NCBI GenBank assembly: GCA_003218395.1
Contig: QHNJ01000136.1
Coordinates: forward strand, 1 to 38,954
Direction: 5' to 3'
DNA: 38,954 nucleotides
Source: Verrucomicrobiota bacterium
GTDB lineage: Bacteria > Verrucomicrobiota > Verrucomicrobiia > Chthoniobacterales > UBA10450
This document shows, piece by piece, positions 34,956 to 38,954 of this stretch; the first letter of the stretch is position 1; every line of letters starts with the position of its first letter. The position numbers were made by a program, and so were the translations under genes. Under the pieces are notes generated by a model, which searched no databases, was not told the DNA's origin, and saw only the letters and a list, made by a program, of their open reading frames with translations.

Positions 34956-35614
34956 AATTTGCCCTGCCAGTGGGTTCCGAAAACTTGTGCGGCACGCTTT
35001 GCCCTCTCGGGCGGCAGATATTTTTGCCAATCAGCGATCGTGAAATGCCACCACTCGGTGCGTAGTCCGTAAAAACCGGCATCTCGCATTGTTCTCTGCA
35101 GCAAGTGTAAATGCGAGCGAATGGCGGGATCGGCGCCTACGTAATGCCACATCGCAGCCGGGGTGAAATCATCAAAGTCTGTAGGCATGCTGACGGGACG
35201 ATTCCACGTATCGATTAGGGTGGCATCGACTGCGACACCCCAGCTGTGCAGTGAGCCGGCGCCGGTTTCAGGGTCGGCGACATAGTCATTGTTGTGGGAG
35301 GCCTGCCAAAGCTTCACCTGCACAGACGACGGACGATACGCGTCCCAGATTTTCAGTCGATATTGGTAGCGCCGCAGAAAGGCCTGGGCTACAGCCAAAC
35401 ACGACGCCACTTCCGGACGAGAGAGGGCGAGTGTCCCGGGCGGATATAATGGATGCCCTGTAAGATTATGCCGCCCAGCGTAGCGCAATTCGACGAGGAT
35501 AGTTGGGTCAACAGATTTAATATCGACCAGCGGGATCGCAGCTTGCGCAGCCGCGGACTTGATCGCCGCTGTCATCACAGCAAATGTAATCAAGCGAACA
35601 TTGAAGCACCTCAT
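34952..35614 (-). CDS. Exported D-Ala-D-Ala dipeptidase (VanX/DdpX type)
   Basis: A 220-residue zinc dipeptidase. After a signal peptide (hydrophobic to about residue 24, AAAQA site) it has IWDAYRP with the substrate-binding Arg (R94), SLHSWGVAVD with zinc ligands H123 and D130, and EWWHF with catalytic E187 and zinc ligand H190. All active-site residues are present. Such enzymes cut D-Ala-D-Ala in the periplasm (DdpX, for nutrient use) or the cytoplasm (VanX, for vancomycin resistance). The signal peptide and absence of vanH/vanA nearby favour salvage. Translationally coupled to the membrane protein downstream; 12 bases after the coiled-coil gene. Confidence 0.93.
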   Translation of the reverse strand: MRCFNVRLITFAVMTAAIKSAAAQAAIPLVDIKSVDPTILVELRYAGRHNLTGHPLYPPGTLALSRPEVASCLAVAQAFLRRYQYRLKIWDAYRPSSVQVKLWQASHNNDYVADPETGAGSLHSWGVAVDATLIDTWNRPVSMPTDFDDFTPAAMWHYVGADPAIRSHLHLLQRTMRDAGFYGLRTEWWHFTIADWQKYLPPERAKRAAQVFGTHWQGKL

Positions 35615-35626
35615 TTACCTAACCAA

Positions 35627-37501
35627 TCAAGGGGTTGTCATTTCCGCAGCGTCCGTTTTTGCGATGCGCTCGAGCAGAAGTCGAGCGCTATCCTCCGGGA
35701 CGGTGAAACGCAATTCCAGGTTCGAGGTGCCTTGTTTCTGGGTCTCCGGTGGTTGGGAGTAGAGCAGCAATTGAGAGTCCGACAAACGCAGCCACTGCTG
35801 TGGAGCGTCGTGTAAATTACGGGTGAGCTCGGCTGCACGTTCGGGCGAATCTAATTTCAAGAGCAATTTCGCTTTCACCGGGGTTTGCAACGAAAGTGCA
35901 AGACCAAGCAAATGTGAAACGTCGAGCAGTTCGCGCGCAAAGATTGGATGGAAAACGTGTGAGAGATCGGGCGGGTTGCGCGAGATAAGTCGCAGCGCAC
36001 TCTCGCGATCGAGCGTCTGGAAACGGTCGAAGAGTTGACCCGTGATTTTGAGGTCCGGCTTCATCCCGAGCCGAACGAAAACTAATTCGTCAACTTCATT
36101 GAGCGCTCCGACGGCCAGCGTCGCCGGTCCCACACGGGCGACGGCAAAGTCCGGGGGCCGTTCCCAAACTGGCAAACCGCTGATAGTACGCTTTTCGAAG
36201 GTCTTGTCGCCTGTGATGGCCCGAACCGCGCGGGAGACATCGCGGCGAGCCTCGACCAAGACAAACTCTCGCGTTCTCCCAGACTCATCCGTGGATGCAG
36301 CACGAGTGATGCGCACTACGTCGCGAGGCAAACTCAATCCCGGAGTTGATGCGGCAGCGCCGATCAACCCTGACCAGAGTTTTGGCCAGATTTTTGGTTG
36401 GTCTTTGCGCCAGCGCTTGGGAAGATCCGCGCGTTCGAATTGGTCGGTATTGATCGACAAAATGGTCTCCGTCTCTTGCGGTAACCATTCGCGTTTGCGC
36501 GGAGATTGGAACGTAAGAGGCAGGATGACCGCCAGTAGTGCGAGGGCCGAGATGACGCTGAAGTAGAATTTCCGCAGTTCTTGTTTATCGATCTGGCTGG
36601 AGAGCAACGCTAGTTCTGCTCTGTGTTGCAAAAGTCGATCCACCGCATCGCGGCGGCGCAGCGCTGCGGTCAACAGATGCGACGCATTCGGTGGAGCAAT
36701 GCGCTGGGAAACCAGATGACGTCCAATGTTCAAATAGGCGGGATTTTTTCGCTCCTCGACTGTCTGATGGTGTGCCCGCGCTTCTCGGACCGCTTCCTGT
36801 TGGCCACGGATGTCATTGTTCAGCTTTCGGTCGCGCGCTTCAAATTCACCCCGGACTCGCTCTATGTTTTTTTCCACGACCGAAAGTTCGGCTTCTGCCG
36901 CCGTTAACTTCTCCCTGGCCAGGCGCGCTGCATCTGTGCTGCCCAGGCGCGCCCGGACAAGTTCGGCGCGCTCTTCCGGGAGACGGGCGCGCCGCGCGCT
37001 GATGCTTGCTGATCGGGTTTCCAAGTCTGGAGGCGGCGGAGTTACCGCACGCAGATTAGACAGTTGTTTCAAGAGATCACGATCGGTCGCTTCGCTTTCC
37101 TGGATGCGTCGCTCCACGGTGGCTAATTCACGTTCGCAAACGTCGGCAGCACTCTTCGCCTGATTGCGCTGCTGGAGGAGCGGCTTTTTCTCCGCCTCCA
37201 GCTTCGCAATGGCGGCATTTTGGTCGCGCGTGTTTTGTTGCCGCTGTTGCTCGATCTTTTTGATCCCTTCTTCGATCTGCGCGATCCGGAGCGCGACTTC
37301 TTTTTGTTCCTGCTCCAGCTTCTTGAGTGCGACGATTTCGTTGCGAAGCTCAGGAAAATTGGCCGCTTGCGTGGTGCCTTCGCGTCCGAGATTTATTTCA
37401 CTTTTTTGGAGGAGGCGCCTCTCGTAACGCAGCGCCATCCGCGTTCGCTGGCGCTTAACTTTCAACGCGATCTCGCGAAAGCCTGTGCGGATAAAACTCA
37501 C
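35627..37501 (-). CDS. Large coiled-coil, single-TM protein of unknown function
   Basis: A 624-residue protein that I do not recognise. Residues about 50-250 are Glu/Lys/Arg/Gln-rich with heptad-like spacing, broken by a Pro run at 155-158, and predict two long coiled-coil blocks. One clear hydrophobic helix (312-331) follows, then a 290-residue C-terminal domain of alternating strands and helices (for example LPQETETILSINTDQF, GPATLAVGALNEVDELVFV, AKLLLKLDSPERAAELTRNL). This recalls DUF3352-like extracytoplasmic domains. The topology would place the coiled coil in the cytoplasm and the C-terminal domain in the periplasm, beside the dipeptidase encoded next. GTG start at 37501, or an ATG at 37438. 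Confidence 0.72.
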   Translation of the reverse strand: MSFIRTGFREIALKVKRQRTRMALRYERRLLQKSEINLGREGTTQAANFPELRNEIVALKKLEQEQKEVALRIAQIEEGIKKIEQQRQQNTRDQNAAIAKLEAEKKPLLQQRNQAKSAADVCERELATVERRIQESEATDRDLLKQLSNLRAVTPPPPDLETRSASISARRARLPEERAELVRARLGSTDAARLAREKLTAAEAELSVVEKNIERVRGEFEARDRKLNNDIRGQQEAVREARAHHQTVEERKNPAYLNIGRHLVSQRIAPPNASHLLTAALRRRDAVDRLLQHRAELALLSSQIDKQELRKFYFSVISALALLAVILPLTFQSPRKREWLPQETETILSINTDQFERADLPKRWRKDQPKIWPKLWSGLIGAAASTPGLSLPRDVVRITRAASTDESGRTREFVLVEARRDVSRAVRAITGDKTFEKRTISGLPVWERPPDFAVARVGPATLAVGALNEVDELVFVRLGMKPDLKITGQLFDRFQTLDRESALRLISRNPPDLSHVFHPIFARELLDVSHLLGLALSLQTPVKAKLLLKLDSPERAAELTRNLHDAPQQWLRLSDSQLLLYSQPPETQKQGTSNLELRFTVPEDSARLLLERIAKTDAAEMTTP

Positions 37502-37642
37502 GGCGTAATGCTATCTCATTTGCTGTGGCAACAAATCCAAAAAGTTCGAGCGGCCCCGAAAAGCATTCACGCTTGCATTATCAATTGGAATGCGACATTG
37601 CTCGTAGAGAAAAGTGATGCGCATAAAGCGCTGCTACAAAGA

Positions 37643-38954
37643 TCACTCTTCCGATTCGCTCAATCTCGCCAGGACGCTGAAATCTTCCAGCGTGGTTGTG
37701 TCGCCGGTGACCTTGGCGCCGCTTGCGATTTCCTTGAGAAGCCGTCGCATGATCTTCCCGCTGCGCGTCTTTGGCAGCGCTTCGGCGAAGCGAACTTCGT
37801 CCGGCTTCGCGATGCCGCCGATGTGCGCGCCGACATGATCGCGCAGTTCTTCTTTCAGGTCACGGGTGGCATCAACTCCTGTTTTCAGCGTTACAAAGGC
37901 GACGACTCCCTGACCCTTTAACTCATCCGGCCTGGGGACCACGGCTGCCTCAGCGACTCGCGGATGACTGACAAGCGCGCTCTCAATTTCTGACGTGCCA
38001 AGCCTGTGGCCGGCGACGTTGAGAACGTCATCGATTCGGCCAACGATCCAGAAGTAGCCGTCTTCATCGCGGCGTGCACCGTCGCCAGTGAGATAATTGC
38101 CCTTAAATTCGCGCCAGTATTGCTGTCGATAGCGCGCTTTGTCGGCGTAAATCGTTCGTAACATCGCCGGCCAGGGCCGGCGAATGATTAGTTTACCGCC
38201 AACATTCGTTCCGACTTCGTGTCCCTTTTCATCGACAATGACTGGATCGACACCGAAGAATGGGAGCGTTGCGCTGCCGGGTTTCGTCGGAATCGCACCG
38301 GGAAGAGGCGTAATCAGAATCGACCCGGTCTCGGTTTGCCACCACGTATCGACAATCGGACACCGACCGCCGCCGATCTTCTTGTGATACCACATCCATG
38401 CTTCCGGATTGATTGGTTCGCCCACTGTGCCGAGCAGGCGGAGTGATGAGAGATCATGTTTCGTCACCCAATCGTCCCCCCAGCGAATAAAAGCACGGAT
38501 CGCCGTCGGAGCCGTATACAGAATGTTGATGCGATATTCTTCGATGATTTTCCAGAAGCGATCGGGCTGCGGCCAGTTCGGCGCGCCCTCGTACATAACG
38601 GTCGTCGCACCATTCGCCAGTGGACCATAAACAATATAGCTGTGGCCGGTAACCCAGCCGACGTCAGCGGTGCACCAAAAAATATCTTCGTCGCGAATGT
38701 CGAAGACGTATTTCATGGTCGAATAAACGCCGACGAGATAACCGCCTGTCGTATGCAAAATTCCCTTCGGTTTCCCAGTGGAGCCGCTCGTGTAGAGAAG
38801 ATAGAGCGGATGCTCGCTGTCGAGCGACGCTGGCGGGCAGTTGGCACCGACGTACTCTAGTTCCCGATGCCACCACACATCGCGGCCTTCTTCCATGTGA
38901 ATTTCGTTTCCTGCGCGGCGAAAAACGATCACGCGTTTGATGGACGTGTGACCG
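37643..38954 (-). CDS. acs: Acetyl-CoA synthetase, C-terminal part (5' end outside window)
   Basis: An AMP-forming ligase activating acetate. The visible part (about 437 codons) has the P-loop-like [13 protein letters not shown], the WWQTETG motif, [39 protein letters not shown], and the C-terminal [14 protein letters not shown] whose Lys is the normal acetylation-regulated catalytic residue. Identity is beyond doubt; the first third lies past the right edge. The 141-base gap to the coiled-coil gene shows no gene. Confidence 0.96.
   Translation of the reverse strand, partial: GHTSIKRVIVFRRAGNEIHMEEGRDVWWHRELEYVGANCPPASLDSEHPLYLLYTSGSTGKPKGILHTTGGYLVGVYSTMKYVFDIRDEDIFWCTADVGWVTGHSYIVYGPLANGATTVMYEGAPNWPQPDRFWKIIEEYRINILYTAPTAIRAFIRWGDDWVTKHDLSSLRLLGTVGEPINPEAWMWYHKKIGGGRCPIVDTWWQTETGSILITPLPGAIPTKPGSATLPFFGVDPVIVDEKGHEVGTNVGGKLIIRRPWPAMLRTIYADKARYRQQYWREFKGNYLTGDGARRDEDGYFWIVGRIDDVLNVAGHRLGTSEIESALVSHPRVAEAAVVPRPDELKGQGVVAFVTLKTGVDATRDLKEELRDHVGAHIGGIAKPDEVRFAEALPKTRSGKIMRRLLKEIASGAKVTGDTTTLEDFSVLARLSESEE

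Noticed and set aside
34952-35614. Vancomycin resistance gene (vanX)
   Set aside because: No vanH, vanA or regulators nearby and it has a signal peptide; a DdpX-like salvage enzyme fits better.
1-38954. CRISPR arrays, prophage or insertion-sequence transposases
   Set aside because: No regularly spaced repeats, phage genes or transposase motifs were seen anywhere in the window.

Overview
The window looks like chromosomal DNA from a free-living Gram-negative bacterium, most likely a soil Verrucomicrobiota (Chthoniobacter/Udaeobacter-like). That placement is an inference. It rests on moderately high GC, many GTG/TTG starts with weak Shine-Dalgarno sites, a SecA of about 1000 residues, secreted proteins with Thr-Pro linkers, and many short palindromic intergenic repeats. 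I found no rRNA, tRNA, CRISPR array, prophage or transposase gene. The 5' end of thrS (left edge) and the 3' part of acs (right edge) are cut by the window.

Layout. 1-2319: thrS start, then gene debris and a broken secreted Kelch-repeat gene. 2646-4030: periplasmic pcm and a secreted unknown, convergent. 4156-8034: compact operon of a PMT-like glycosyltransferase, an APC permease and a class I aminotransferase. 8146-9790: a secreted MAM-like/FN3 gene with a decayed Thr-Pro tail, a palindrome array and an aminotransferase remnant. 9907-15004: secreted unknown, GNAT, GH15 hydrolase, and a CorC/HlyC pair whose second member is broken. 15130-20000: DUF309, TSUP transporter, DUF255 thioredoxin-fold protein, pyrE and a broken ridA. 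20006-23005: secA. 23109-28257, all minus strand: VOC and SDR enzymes, an RlmJ-like methyltransferase, a DUF4242-cyclase fusion with OsmC, and a BBE-type FAD oxidase. 28423-32997, all plus strand: Tat-exported 5'-nucleotidase-like enzyme, TonB-C-like protein, 3-methyladenine glycosylase, mnmA and cutA. 32994-38954, all minus strand: an operon-like set of acs, an unknown coiled-coil membrane protein, a VanX-type dipeptidase, a 4-TM protein and an APC permease.

Three patterns stand out. (1) Five genes (Kelch, MAM-like/FN3, GH15, CNNM-CBS, ridA) appear to have lost short internal segments with no scar; three of them are frameshifted. (2) Two secreted-protein genes each sit between an intact gene and a diverged fragment of a homologue of that same gene (pcm on one side, the aminotransferase on the other). 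The fragments differ mostly at synonymous sites, so they diverged while still functional. (3) Palindromic repeats occupy three of the four convergent intergenic gaps, and two other convergent pairs share a palindromic stop tetramer (TTAA, CTAG).

The most interesting functional group is the 32994-37501 operon. It pairs an exported D-Ala-D-Ala-type dipeptidase and an amino-acid permease with two uncharacterised membrane proteins, and may serve cell-wall dipeptide salvage.
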